From: Euphorbia lathyris | Taxonomy: Eukaryota; Streptophyta; Magnoliopsida; Malpighiales; Euphorbiaceae | Assembly (NCBI RefSeq): GCF_963576675.1 | Contig: NC_088910.1 | Location: 23,376,531-23,440,530 of the forward strand | Length of the DNA: 64,000 nt | Direction: 5' to 3' | Part shown: positions 33,828 to 42,579 of the stretch, in pieces | Layout of the letters: every line of letters begins with the position of its first letter | How positions within the stretch are numbered: the stretch's first letter is position 1 | The notes under the pieces: model-generated | Databases searched by the model: none | Seen by the model: the letters and a program-made list of their open reading frames with translations, nothing else | What the model was told of the DNA's origin: nothing | Program-made: the position numbers and the translations under genes

Positions 33828-35636
33828 AGGTAGCTCCTGAGTTGAATGATAGTATTGGTACTAGGTCAGGGACCACAGAAAGCTAAGTCACTCTAATCCC
33901 ATCAATTCTTTAGTACCTTGAACTTTAGCAATAATTTTCATCAATAAATGATATGTCCAACCAAAAATAAAGAATTACTATATAATTACTCATCTAAACT
34001 TGTAACTTTTTTGGGCCCAAAATTGACAAGTTCAGAATGCTGAAGGGCAAAAAATTACAAGTTTAGATGTGCGATAGATCTAACTTCTAAGCATATGTAC
34101 AAGGTGCCAAACGGTAAAACGTTATAAGTTTAGGTGTGCAATTAATTAACTAATTATGTATTACTCCCAAAATAACTAAAAGAAATGAAACAGTAACTTG
34201 AGAGTGCTCATGAAGCAAGTACAAGCAGCAGCATGAGTTATATCCAACATACCTATGTGGTTTGTTGCAAATTGTAGCTCTATGTTGTCTTTGGAAAGTG
34301 CAAAGGGTATAGCCATGATTCCTGCATTATTACTTTACAGTAAAAGGAAAGATAAAAGGTATCATTCTTTGCTCTATAATTCAACAGCAATGTATTTGAA
34401 GATAGATGAAAAGTACAGACAACTATATGACTGGTACAATCATGAATTGTATACATGTGGATGTGATGTATACAGTTATCGTTCCCATTTTACCCTTACA
34501 TGAGGATGTTCAATGGGAGACCTGCAGATCCGAAATCTGATGCAAACTTCCTCACAGATGTCATTGAACTGAGGTCCAATTCCATGACCTCAACTTTGGC
34601 AGAGGGGATATCCTTCACGATAGTGTCCTTCACATTGTTTCCAGCAGATACATTTCGTACCCCCATTACTACATGGACACCGCGCAACGCAAGTACCCGT
34701 GCGGTTTCAGAACCAATACCACTAGATGCTCCTACAATCACAGAGGTTCACACGGGTAAATTGCCACTCAGTAAATAAAGTAAAACTGCTGCAACACAAA
34801 AAAAACCTATCTTCTACCACTGCCTCTTTTACTACATCTAAAGTTTACAAATGAGTTCAAAAGAAGGTGAAGCTCTCATTATGAGTAACAAAAAACAATT
34901 AGATTGCCATGTTCATGTTCTAGCAACAATAATAATTGAGATGAGCTTGCTGACTAAAAGCGTTTTGTTCGCAGCACCTTACATATGTTGATTACAAAAT
35001 ATGACAACTAAAACTTCCATTCAAGGTAGATCTGGAATTCCTTGTTCATAAAAAACTCCATAGATAATTAATTGTTATGTGATTTTGTAGCTTCTGCCTC
35101 AACGCCATATAGACAGTTCATACCTACTCCGGCAGAAAATTCCTCCTCGGTGGTGAAAAATTCAACAAAATTACTGATAGATTCATGCTAATTAATCATG
35201 TGTTTGACGTACGAAATGAAGAAATTACCCGATTAAGCAAATAGCAAAAAAAAAGTTGTTTAACTCTCACTTTCATGTATATGAAATGAAAGTGGACCTA
35301 ACGATTTACTAACTGAAATTTGATGTGGAACGAGAATTTTCAGAAGCAATAAATGCCAAACATCAATAGAATGTCAGAATTTAAAGCTTTTCAGCGAAAG
35401 AAAAAGCACAACTAACGTCTTCTTCCATCCATTCTAACAACAATTAGAGAAACTCTTAATTCCACATCGAAACTTATGTTTGGCGAAGAATTGATAAAAT
35501 TAAAGAAGAAAATATAAGAAAAATCAGGACCTGTAACAATAGCAGTAAGGCCCGAACCATCAATCCCCTCTGTGACTTGCTCAGCTGTGGAAGATGATGA
35601 GAAGCCAGATGGCCCTTTCCTACTAAACAACCACAT
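31211..35636 (-). CDS. Short-chain dehydrogenase/reductase, TIC32-like, copy 2
   Basis: Eight minus-strand exons: 35636-35531, 34731-34500, 34332-34253, 33594-33441, 32787-32709, 31768-31684, 31509-31463, 31369-31211. GT-AG introns, 942 nt, 313 aa. TGASSGIG is at 35-42, NNAG at 114-117, NVSSEAH contains the catalytic Ser, and YGQSK at 198-202 supplies Tyr and Lys. Exons 2, 3, 4, 5 and 7 have exactly the lengths of copy 1 (232, 80, 154, 79, 47), and exons 1, 6 and 8 differ by 9, 3 and 9 nt. This is strong evidence for tandem duplication. Introns are longer here; intron 5 carries a MITE. LINE C starts 348 bp upstream of the ATG in the opposite direction. Confidence 0.93.
32221..32608. mobile_element. 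MITE in intron 5 of dehydrogenase copy 2
   Basis: A 388-bp element starts GAGCATCCACAATGG and ends CCACTACAGTTGGTC (reversed: GACCAACTGTAGTGG). TAA lies on each side (32218-32220 and 32609-32611). The 3-bp TAA target and the GAGCATCC end fit a PIF/Harbinger-type MITE. Copy 1 lacks it, since its matching intron is only 81 bp, so it inserted after the duplication. Confidence 0.75.
33791..33821. repeat. (TA)n microsatellite in intron 3 of dehydrogenase copy 2
   Basis: About 15 TA dinucleotides in a row, within the long intron between exons 3 and 4. A second (AT)n tract lies at about 35939-35963, next to the LINE C insertion site. Confidence 0.9.
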
Positions 35637-35939
35637 ATTCTCTCTCTTCTCTCTCTCTCTGAACTGCTGAGAAAAGTGGAAAATGAAGATAGCTTCTTTT
35701 TTCTATGTAAAGAAGTATTGCTCCCTCTCACCTTTTGATTTTTCAAACTTCATATAGTAGTATTTATTTATTCAAATAATCATAACTACACACTTGAACA
35801 TCAAACTTGGATAAAAGTTTTGGTCTATTTTATATTTAATGATCCAATTTTAAGAGTGGAGAATTTGTATTATACTTTTTGGTAATCGAAATTTGTATTA
35901 TACTTGGAATAGTATTATTATACATGATTGATGTTAATG

Positions 35940-35969
<30 letters not shown>
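35637..35969. promoter_or_regulatory. 5' flank between dehydrogenase copy 2 and LINE C
   Basis: About 333 bp between the minus-strand ATG and the left TSD of LINE C. It contains a GA/CT-rich stretch next to the ATG (35637-35660), a likely 5' UTR microsatellite, and an (AT)n tract at 35939-35963. The native promoter beyond this has been displaced by LINE C. Confidence 0.4.
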
Positions 35970-35975
<6 letters not shown>

Positions 35976-35983
35976 ATATTATT
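35970..35983. repeat. Left target-site duplication of LINE C
   Basis: TATATAATATTATT, repeated exactly at 42445-42458 after the poly(A) run. The site is AT-rich, so chance similarity must be considered, but the match is exact over 14 bp and placed directly at both ends. Confidence 0.85.
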
Positions 35984-36002
35984 ATGAAGATGGAGAATTT
36001 TG

Positions 36003-36170
36003 AGATTTATCTTCTCTCTCTCAGATCTATTTCTCTCTTTTAGATCTTTTTTCTCTCTTTTAGATCTATCCTCTCTCTCTCAGATCTATTTCTCTCTTTT
36101 ATATCTTTTTCTCTCTTTTATATCTTTTTCTCTCTTTTAGATCTATCTCCTCTCTCTCTCTCTCTCGGCT
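36003..36170 (+). repeat. CT-rich tandem repeats in the LINE C 5' UTR
   Basis: Units built from AGATCTATTTCTCTCTTTT recur about seven times with small changes and end in a CTCTCTCTCTC run just before the ORF1 start. Pyrimidine-rich leaders with CT repeats are common in plant promoters and 5' UTRs. This may be the internal promoter of the element, which is inference. Confidence 0.8.
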
Positions 36171-36177
36171 AGGGTTC

Positions 36178-38265
36178 ATGGTAAAGCGTGTTAGGGATAG
36201 ATCTAGGGAGAGGGGGGCTGTGGCCGGCGAGGGGGGGTCGGATCTGGAGGGGATTTGCGGCAAGGAAGGGGGCGGTGGCCTGGTGGTTTGGGGCGAGAAG
36301 GGTGAGGCAAGTTTTGTTGGCGGCGAGCGTGCACCTGGTGTAGATCGGGGCGGGGCGCTTGGCGGGGTGGAGGCAGGGGAATCCAGGGGCGTCGGTAGGG
36401 ATCTCGTGGGCATGGATGGTGCGTCGGCAGGGTTCTCGCGGGCGCCGCCCGTGCGGCTGGGGACGGATCTTTGCGATCCACAGGCGGCAGATTCGACAAG
36501 GTTGTCGCGGCTGGGTGCGGATCAATGGGAGATACGGGCGGCTGGGTTTTCTGATGCCGGGGGTAAGGCTCCCCCAATCTCGAGGGGAGAAGTGGGGCCG
36601 GGGGTGCCTGGCGCAGGGCTATGCGCCGATAGTGCCGGGCACTGCCCAGGCGCTGCCGGCTCCTCGGTCGGGCAGTGGGCTGGGGCTGTCGGCGCAGTGC
36701 CTTGCGCGGGATCCTCTCCTCCGGGCTGTGAGGGGCAGGCAGGGGCTACGACGGGGAGGCAGGCTGCCTCGGGTCTGGATGTTTCTAATAATTCGGGAAG
36801 GGTGGGTGTTGTAGGAGTAGCTCATGGGAAGACGGTCTCCCCCAGACCTAGGGTTCAGATGAGCGAGATTGGTAAAAACTCTTGGAAGGACACGGTCATG
36901 GGGGTGGCTGAGGAAGAGCCGGTTTTAGAGGAAGTTTTAATGGTGGGAGATTCTGATGATATGTTCTCGGATTCTGATGAGGAAGATAATGGCCAGGAGG
37001 ATCCTCTCTGTCCGGTCATTAGACTTTCCGCTGCAGAGAAGCGTGAGCTTAGAGAGAAGTGGAAGGTGTCTTTGATTGTTACTGTCCTGGGTAAGCGAAT
37101 TAGTTTTAACTATTTTGCCCAAAGAATACAAGCGCAGTGGGCAAGAAAAGGTAAAGTCAGTATTACTGACCTGGAAAATGACTACTATGTCATTAAATTT
37201 ACTAGGGTTGAGGATTATAATTCGGTTATCAAGGGAGGCCCATATATCATTTCCAATCATGTTTTGGCCTTAAGGCTTTGGGTTCCTAATTTTAATCCTC
37301 ACGACTGTTCGGTTAACAGGATCTTGACTTGGGTTAGATTCCCGGGCCTTCCCATTGAGTACTACAGTGAAAACTTTCTGAGTAAAATAGGAGGTTTGGT
37401 TGGTAAGGTCCACCATGTGGACAAGACTACAATTGGGGCCATTAGGGGTAAGTTTGCTAGAGTATGTATAGATGTTGATCTGGCTAAACCTTTACTTTCT
37501 AAGTTCTGTGTTCAGGATAAAGTGTTCTTTATTGAGTATGAAGGTTTACATAACATCTGTTATGATTGTGGCATGTATGGTCATTCTCAGGAGGGTTGCC
37601 CTAAAAGGGAGAGGGTTGTTATAGAGAGGGTTGAGAGTAGTGTGCGGATTACTGGAGGGAACCAGGGGTATGAAGGGAACTTTGGTCCCTGGATGGTGGC
37701 AAAGAGGCCCGCTAGACGTAGGAATCAACCTGCAGTGGTTCACAATCGTCCTCCTGATATCAACACAAATTCTAAGTCCCTTTCTCCTAAAGCTACTGTT
37801 ATTCCAAATGTCAAGGAGAAGCCTGTCCTCAAAGCTAGAAAGGAGGCTGGGGTTTCTTCAGTAGCCTTGCCTGGGTCCAGATTTGGGGCCCTGATGATTG
37901 AGGTAGTTCAAGAGTCAGACCAAGATGAGAATCATATGGATGAGAGTATTCCAGGATTAGAGGCTGTAGATCCAGTCGAGAAGGTGGTTGAATCTGTGAA
38001 CCCGCTTTTTGTCTCTAAGGATGAAGCCCAGGGGGGGACCCTGACCCTTGCAGCTAGAAGGATGAAGAATTCAAATGAGGTTAGTATTCCTGTTCCTGGT
38101 ATTGATCCTGGGATTGGGAAATCTATGGGAGTTAACAAAACTAATATGAAAAAGCTTAAAGGAAAACAAAAAAGTGGCCTTAACACTTTGGCGTTTCTAG
38201 ATAAGAGGGGGCCCGGGGGTACCTCGGTAAGGCTCTCAGGAGCCCCTAGTAAATACCTAGCTTAG
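36178..38265 (+). CDS. LINE C ORF1: DUF4283/zinc-knuckle protein
   Basis: 695 aa from ATG 36178. Residues 1 to about 270 form a Gly/Ala/Arg-rich, low-complexity region encoded by very GC-rich DNA, followed by an acidic patch (DSDDMFSDSDEEDNG). DUF4283 spans about 285-400 (KWKVSLIVTVLGKRISFNYF, KGGPYIISNHVLALRLWVPN, LTWVRFPGLPIEYYS). The knuckle CYDCGMYGHSQEGC (CX2CX4HX4C) lies near 460-475, followed by FGPWMVAKRPARR and a polar tail. The role in the family is binding element RNA and forming the ribonucleoprotein. The long N-terminal extension is missing from LINE A and LINE D. The stop is 31 bp before the first ATG of ORF2. Confidence 0.92.
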   Translation: MVKRVRDRSRERGAVAGEGGSDLEGICGKEGGGGLVVWGEKGEASFVGGERAPGVDRGGALGGVEAGESRGVGRDLVGMDGASAGFSRAPPVRLGTDLCDPQAADSTRLSRLGADQWEIRAAGFSDAGGKAPPISRGEVGPGVPGAGLCADSAGHCPGAAGSSVGQWAGAVGAVPCAGSSPPGCEGQAGATTGRQAASGLDVSNNSGRVGVVGVAHGKTVSPRPRVQMSEIGKNSWKDTVMGVAEEEPVLEEVLMVGDSDDMFSDSDEEDNGQEDPLCPVIRLSAAEKRELREKWKVSLIVTVLGKRISFNYFAQRIQAQWARKGKVSITDLENDYYVIKFTRVEDYNSVIKGGPYIISNHVLALRLWVPNFNPHDCSVNRILTWVRFPGLPIEYYSENFLSKIGGLVGKVHHVDKTTIGAIRGKFARVCIDVDLAKPLLSKFCVQDKVFFIEYEGLHNICYDCGMYGHSQEGCPKRERVVIERVESSVRITGGNQGYEGNFGPWMVAKRPARRRNQPAVVHNRPPDINTNSKSLSPKATVIPNVKEKPVLKARKEAGVSSVALPGSRFGALMIEVVQESDQDENHMDESIPGLEAVDPVEKVVESVNPLFVSKDEAQGGTLTLAARRMKNSNEVSIPVPGIDPGIGKSMGVNKTNMKKLKGKQKSGLNTLAFLDKRGPGGTSVRLSGAPSKYLA

Positions 38266-38296
38266 GGTAGGGGTGTGGTCAGTTGTCCTCCTTTCT

Positions 38297-41200
38297 ATGG
38301 ATTTGTTATTTTGGAATGTTAGGGGTGCGGCTAGCAAGGCTACCCGTATCCATATTAATGATCTTACTAAGCAATTTAATCCATCTTGTTTTGCTCTTTT
38401 GGAAACTAAGATTAGTGGTGAGAAAGCAGATGAGGTGGTTAAGAAGTTTAAGAACTGGCACTGTGTTAGATCGGAGGCAACTGGCCGGGCTGGGGGGATT
38501 TGGCTTTTTTGGAGGCCAGATCGGATTCATTTTGATATTCTTAGCATGGATAAGCAGTTCATTCATTGTAAAGTGAGTATTTCCGGCAATACTCCCTTTT
38601 TTATTACCCTTGTGTATGCTGACCCTATCTTGTCTAATCGAAAACGGCTCTGGGAGGTTCTCTATTCTATGAGTGTCAGCATTTCGGAGCCCTGGTTTGT
38701 GGCGGGTGACTTCAATGATATCGCCTTTATGAGTGATCAGAGAGGGGGATCCAATCATTATGTTAATCGCTGTCTGCATCACAAGAATAGTATGGATTTA
38801 TGTGGGCTTTCCGATCTGGGGGCTTCTGGTTATAAATTCACTTGGAAGCGTAATAATACTTTTGTTCGATTGGACAAAGTCTACGCTAATGTTTTAGCTC
38901 TAACTTCCTTCCCCGAGTGCTCTGTGTTGAACCTCCCGTTCCGTCATTCGGATCATTGTCCTATTTTGTTTAGACTTTTGAGAGGTAAGCATCCTAGGGG
39001 TAAGAGACCATTCCGGTATCAGTTGGCTTGGGAGTCCCATCCTAAGTTTAAAGAGTTCGTTCATGAGAGTTGGAGACCTCATTCGTATGTACTGCAAGCT
39101 GCTGAAGGGTTCAGGAATAAGGTGCAGGGGTGGAATAGGAATGTGTTTGGGCATATTATCAGAAGGAAGAACAAGTTATTAAAGAGGATGGAGGGCATTC
39201 AACGCAGGTTGGAGGGGAGGTTTGATCATAGCCTTGAGGGCCTCCTCAGAACCCTTCAGAAGGAGCTGGAGGCTGTGCTTAGGCAGGAGGAGTTCCTTTG
39301 GTTCCAGAAGTCTCGGAAGTCCTGGATTAGAGATGGGGATCGTAATACCAAATACTTCCATCTCTCTACCCTGATCAGAAGGCAGAGAAATAGAATTGAG
39401 GCCATTAAGGATTCTAATGGTGATTGGGTTTATGAAGATGAGGTTATTCGGAACTTAGCCCTGGATTTCTACAGAGAGCTGTTCAAAGAGGAACCTGTTC
39501 TTTTGGAGAGGGCTCACTCTATTGCTACATTTCCTTTAATCAGTGAGGATTGTAGTCAGGAGGCCTTTCAACCTATTTCCCGAAAAGAGATTGACCAAGC
39601 TATCTTCAGCATTGGGGCTTCTAAAGCTCCTGGGATTGATGGTCTTCCGGCGGGCTTTTACCATAAGCATTGGGATGTAGTGAAGGAAGGCATCTATAAT
39701 TTTGTCTTGGGGGTGTTCAGTGGTTCGAAGGATATTGAGCTGGTTAATAGAACCCTCCTGGTTCTGATTCCTAAGATTGATAAGCCTTCTTCCTTTTTGC
39801 ATATGAGACCTATCAGTCTTTGTAATGTTCTTTACAAAACTGTTACAAAGATTGTGGCTAATAGAATCCGTGGCATTCTTCCTGCGATCATTTGTCAGAA
39901 TCAGGGTAGCTTTGTGCCTGGTAGACAAATGATGGATAATGTGGTGATCGCCCAAGAGATGGTCCACACGATGAAGATTAGGAAGGGGAGGAAAGGCATT
40001 GTGGCTCTGAAGCTGGATTTAGAGAAGGCCTATGATCGAATTAATTGGGATTTCTTGATGGAGAGCCTTGAGAGAGCTAGAATCCCAGACAGCTGGAGAA
40101 GTTTAATTAAGGTATGTATTTCTTCTCCTGTGTTTCAAGTTATGGTCAATGGGGATATGTCGGAGGAATTTTCCCCGGGCAGAGGAATCCGTCAGGGGGA
40201 TCCTATGAGCCCTTTCCTTTTTGTTATTGCTATGGAGAGGCTCTCTCACCTGATTCAGGATGCGATTGATAATGGGAGTTTCCACCCTGTGGCGATCAAC
40301 AGCTTCTGTCCCCAGGTGACTCACTTATTCTTTGCAGATGATGTCCTTATCTTTCTTGAGGGTAATGAGGAGCAGTTGAGAGTCATTATGGATATTCTGG
40401 ATTGTTTTTGTTCGGCCTCTGGGCAGAAGCTTAATATCCAAAAATCTAGGATGATGTGCTCTAAGAATATGAATCAGAGAGTCTGTAAGAGATTAAGTGA
40501 TCTCTCAGGTATTCCTCTTACTGATTCTCTTGGGAAGTATCTGGGCGTTCCCCTCCATAGTGAGCGTGTGTCTAAAGGCTCCTTCAAAGAGACTTTGGAT
40601 AAAGCTAATTCGAAGTGTGCCACTTGGAAAGCCAAGACTCTGTCTCTCGCTGGCCGCCTCACGTTAATTCAATCTGTTAATTGTGCTGCTCCCAATCACA
40701 TCATGCAGGCTTGTAAGCTTCCGGATCCTGTGCTTAATGATCTTGATAAGATTAACCGTAGGTTCCTGTGGGGGAAAGCTGTGGAGGGCAGGAAGATCCA
40801 TCTTGTGCCTTGGAGTGAGGTTTGCCAGCCTAAAGATTCTGGGGGTCTGGGTATTAGGAAAGCAAAGGACAATAATAAAGTTTTATTAATGAAACTCCTT
40901 TGGCGTATGTGGCAAAACCCCTCCTCTCTTTGGGTTCGCCTCCTTTGTGGTAAGTATCGGAAAGACAAAATCTTCGGGGGCCCGAAAGAGAGAGTTGCTA
41001 ATTGTTCCTTCCTCTGGAAAGGACTTAGTGCTGTGTTTGATGAGTTCTGCTCGGGAGTTGGCCTGGAGGTGGGGAATGGTAAGTCCATTAGTTTCTGGTT
41101 TGATAACTGGATTGGGGATAAACCGTTAATTGAGGTGTGTTCTTCCCCCCCGCCTAGTGATATACGCAACTGGAGGATTGCCGATGTGGTTGACTCGGAA

Positions 41201-42397
41201 GGGGACTGGATCTGGTCAAAGTTTGATACTTTCTTTAGCCTTGAGACTCTCCTTAGAATGCGGGGAGTGAAGGTGAGTAATCAAGAGGAAGACTTGGATA
41301 GGCACTGTTGGGCGCTGACTAACAATGGAGTTTATTCTTGCAAATCGGCCTTTGAAGCTTTCTCTCTCTTTAGATCTGATCCTCCCTCGGATGTGTGGAA
41401 GTCGATTTGGACCCTTAAAGTTCCTTTCCGTATTAGGAGTTTCCTGTGGCTGGGCGTTAAGGACAGGCTTCTTACTAATTCGGATAGGCACAGAAGGCAC
41501 TTGGCTGATTCTGGAGCTTGCAGTAGATGCAGAGGCCATGTTGAGACTTTGTGCCATGCTCTTAGAGATTGCTCTAATAGTAAAGAGGTTTGGAGGAAAA
41601 TTCTCCCACACCATATTTTCTCTTCCTTCATGGCACATTCTGAGGTCGACTGGTTCTCTGATGGTGTTAGAGGAAAGTTGCTTCCATACATGGAACATGG
41701 TGACATTTTCTTTGCTATTATCTGTCACCAAGTTTGGAAATGGAGAAACGAGGAGATTTTTGGAGATAAAACTGTTTTTATGACAAACTTAGCTGATTTC
41801 TTCTCGAAAAAACTTTTCTCTATTATCGATAGTTTCAAAGGAGAGTCCCTTGCCAGAGCCTCTCAGTGTTGTGATGTCCATCTCGTGGGATGGAGCAGGC
41901 CAAGAGAGGGGATTGTGAAGCTGAATACTGATGGTTCCTGCCTCAGTAACGGTAAGATTGCGGCTGGAGGTGTGCTTAGAGATGTAGGGGGCGTCTGGCT
42001 TTTTGGGTTCTCCCAGAATTTAGGGTTGGGTTCTTCCTTTTCTGCGGAGCTCTGGGCTATTCTTACTGGAATCAATCTTGCTAAAAGGCTGGGTGTTAAG
42101 AGGCTCTCTGTGGATTCTGATAATTTGGAAGCAATCAAAATGATTTCTGAGAATCATTCTATGGGTCTTATCAGTCGCAACCTCATCAAAGCTATTATAA
42201 GGCTTTGCTCCTCCTTTGAGTTCGTAGAGTTCAGACACATTTTTAGAGAGCAGAATCGTGTTGCTGATCGCTTGGCGGCGGCGGGCCATGAAGGGACGTT
42301 AGGCGTTACTACCCTTCCTGTTTCCCCTAGTTTCATCTCTCATCTTCTCTTAGAAGATAGGATTGGGGTTAGCTTCCCTAGGCTAATTCCTGGGTAG
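38297..42397 (+). CDS. LINE C ORF2: endonuclease-reverse transcriptase-RNase H
   Basis: 1366 aa from ATG 38297 (MDLLFWNVRGAASK). The frame is open 24 bp further upstream, but only from a GTG. The apurinic-type endonuclease domain has NVRG, ALLETK, VAGDFNDIAF and RHSDHCPI. RT blocks are SKAPGIDGLPAGFYHKHW, ALKLDLEKAYDRINW, GIRQGDPMSPFLF and FADD at 40331-40342. A zf-RVT segment follows (VWKSIWTLKVPFRIRSFLW). RNase H starts KLNTDGSCLSNG, with FSAELWAI and VDSDNLEAI supplying the acidic residues and VADRLAAAGH near the end. All catalytic positions that can be checked by eye are present. It acts in the nucleus on genomic DNA by target-primed reverse transcription. Confidence 0.94.
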   Translation: MDLLFWNVRGAASKATRIHINDLTKQFNPSCFALLETKISGEKADEVVKKFKNWHCVRSEATGRAGGIWLFWRPDRIHFDILSMDKQFIHCKVSISGNTPFFITLVYADPILSNRKRLWEVLYSMSVSISEPWFVAGDFNDIAFMSDQRGGSNHYVNRCLHHKNSMDLCGLSDLGASGYKFTWKRNNTFVRLDKVYANVLALTSFPECSVLNLPFRHSDHCPILFRLLRGKHPRGKRPFRYQLAWESHPKFKEFVHESWRPHSYVLQAAEGFRNKVQGWNRNVFGHIIRRKNKLLKRMEGIQRRLEGRFDHSLEGLLRTLQKELEAVLRQEEFLWFQKSRKSWIRDGDRNTKYFHLSTLIRRQRNRIEAIKDSNGDWVYEDEVIRNLALDFYRELFKEEPVLLERAHSIATFPLISEDCSQEAFQPISRKEIDQAIFSIGASKAPGIDGLPAGFYHKHWDVVKEGIYNFVLGVFSGSKDIELVNRTLLVLIPKIDKPSSFLHMRPISLCNVLYKTVTKIVANRIRGILPAIICQNQGSFVPGRQMMDNVVIAQEMVHTMKIRKGRKGIVALKLDLEKAYDRINWDFLMESLERARIPDSWRSLIKVCISSPVFQVMVNGDMSEEFSPGRGIRQGDPMSPFLFVIAMERLSHLIQDAIDNGSFHPVAINSFCPQVTHLFFADDVLIFLEGNEEQLRVIMDILDCFCSASGQKLNIQKSRMMCSKNMNQRVCKRLSDLSGIPLTDSLGKYLGVPLHSERVSKGSFKETLDKANSKCATWKAKTLSLAGRLTLIQSVNCAAPNHIMQACKLPDPVLNDLDKINRRFLWGKAVEGRKIHLVPWSEVCQPKDSGGLGIRKAKDNNKVLLMKLLWRMWQNPSSLWVRLLCGKYRKDKIFGGPKERVANCSFLWKGLSAVFDEFCSGVGLEVGNGKSISFWFDNWIGDKPLIEVCSSPPPSDIRNWRIADVVDSEGDWIWSKFDTFFSLETLLRMRGVKVSNQEEDLDRHCWALTNNGVYSCKSAFEAFSLFRSDPPSDVWKSIWTLKVPFRIRSFLWLGVKDRLLTNSDRHRRHLADSGACSRCRGHVETLCHALRDCSNSKEVWRKILPHHIFSSFMAHSEVDWFSDGVRGKLLPYMEHGDIFFAIICHQVWKWRNEEIFGDKTVFMTNLADFFSKKLFSIIDSFKGESLARASQCCDVHLVGWSRPREGIVKLNTDGSCLSNGKIAAGGVLRDVGGVWLFGFSQNLGLGSSFSAELWAILTGINLAKRLGVKRLSVDSDNLEAIKMISENHSMGLISRNLIKAIIRLCSSFEFVEFRHIFREQNRVADRLAAAGHEGTLGVTTLPVSPSFISHLLLEDRIGVSFPRLIPG

Positions 42398-42444
42398 TTT
42401 GTTATTATTCGTTTTTCTTTTCCTTTTCTACCAAAAAAAAAAAT

Positions 42445-42458
42445 TATATAATATTATT
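42445..42458. repeat. Right target-site duplication of LINE C
   Basis: TATATAATATTATT, identical to 35970-35983. Confidence 0.85.
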
Positions 42459-42579
42459 TTATCGATTAGAAATATTATCCCGAAAATTACTAGTAGTGTT
42501 TACATGAACTTTGACGGATTTAGGCTTATTAAATTTAAGTATGATTTCATTTTCATCCTAAAATTTTAATAAATGTTAA

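Larger units (their letters stand above)
35984..42444 (+). mobile_element. LINE C: full-length L1-type retrotransposon with both ORFs open
   Basis: The order is a 194-bp CT-rich 5' UTR, ORF1 (36178-38265), ORF2 (38297-42397), a 47-bp 3' UTR and an A-rich tail, flanked by 14-bp TSDs. Neither ORF has a stop or frameshift, and all expected active-site motifs are present. It is therefore a candidate autonomous and possibly recently active copy. LINE B and the two 3' fragments at 12360-12490 and 58240-58595 belong to the same lineage. Codon use is markedly more GC-rich than the flanks, especially at 36190-36780. Confidence 0.93.

Noticed and set aside
36203..36577. Long minus-strand ORFs rich in Pro and Arg opposite LINE C ORF1
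   Set aside because: They arise because the sense strand is very GC-rich and lacks stop codons on both strands. No start context or family motif was seen, and the sense strand is a clear ORF1.
38306..42336. Many antisense and offset ORFs over LINE C ORF2
   Set aside because: Shadows of the single 1366-codon ORF2. None carries its own domain.
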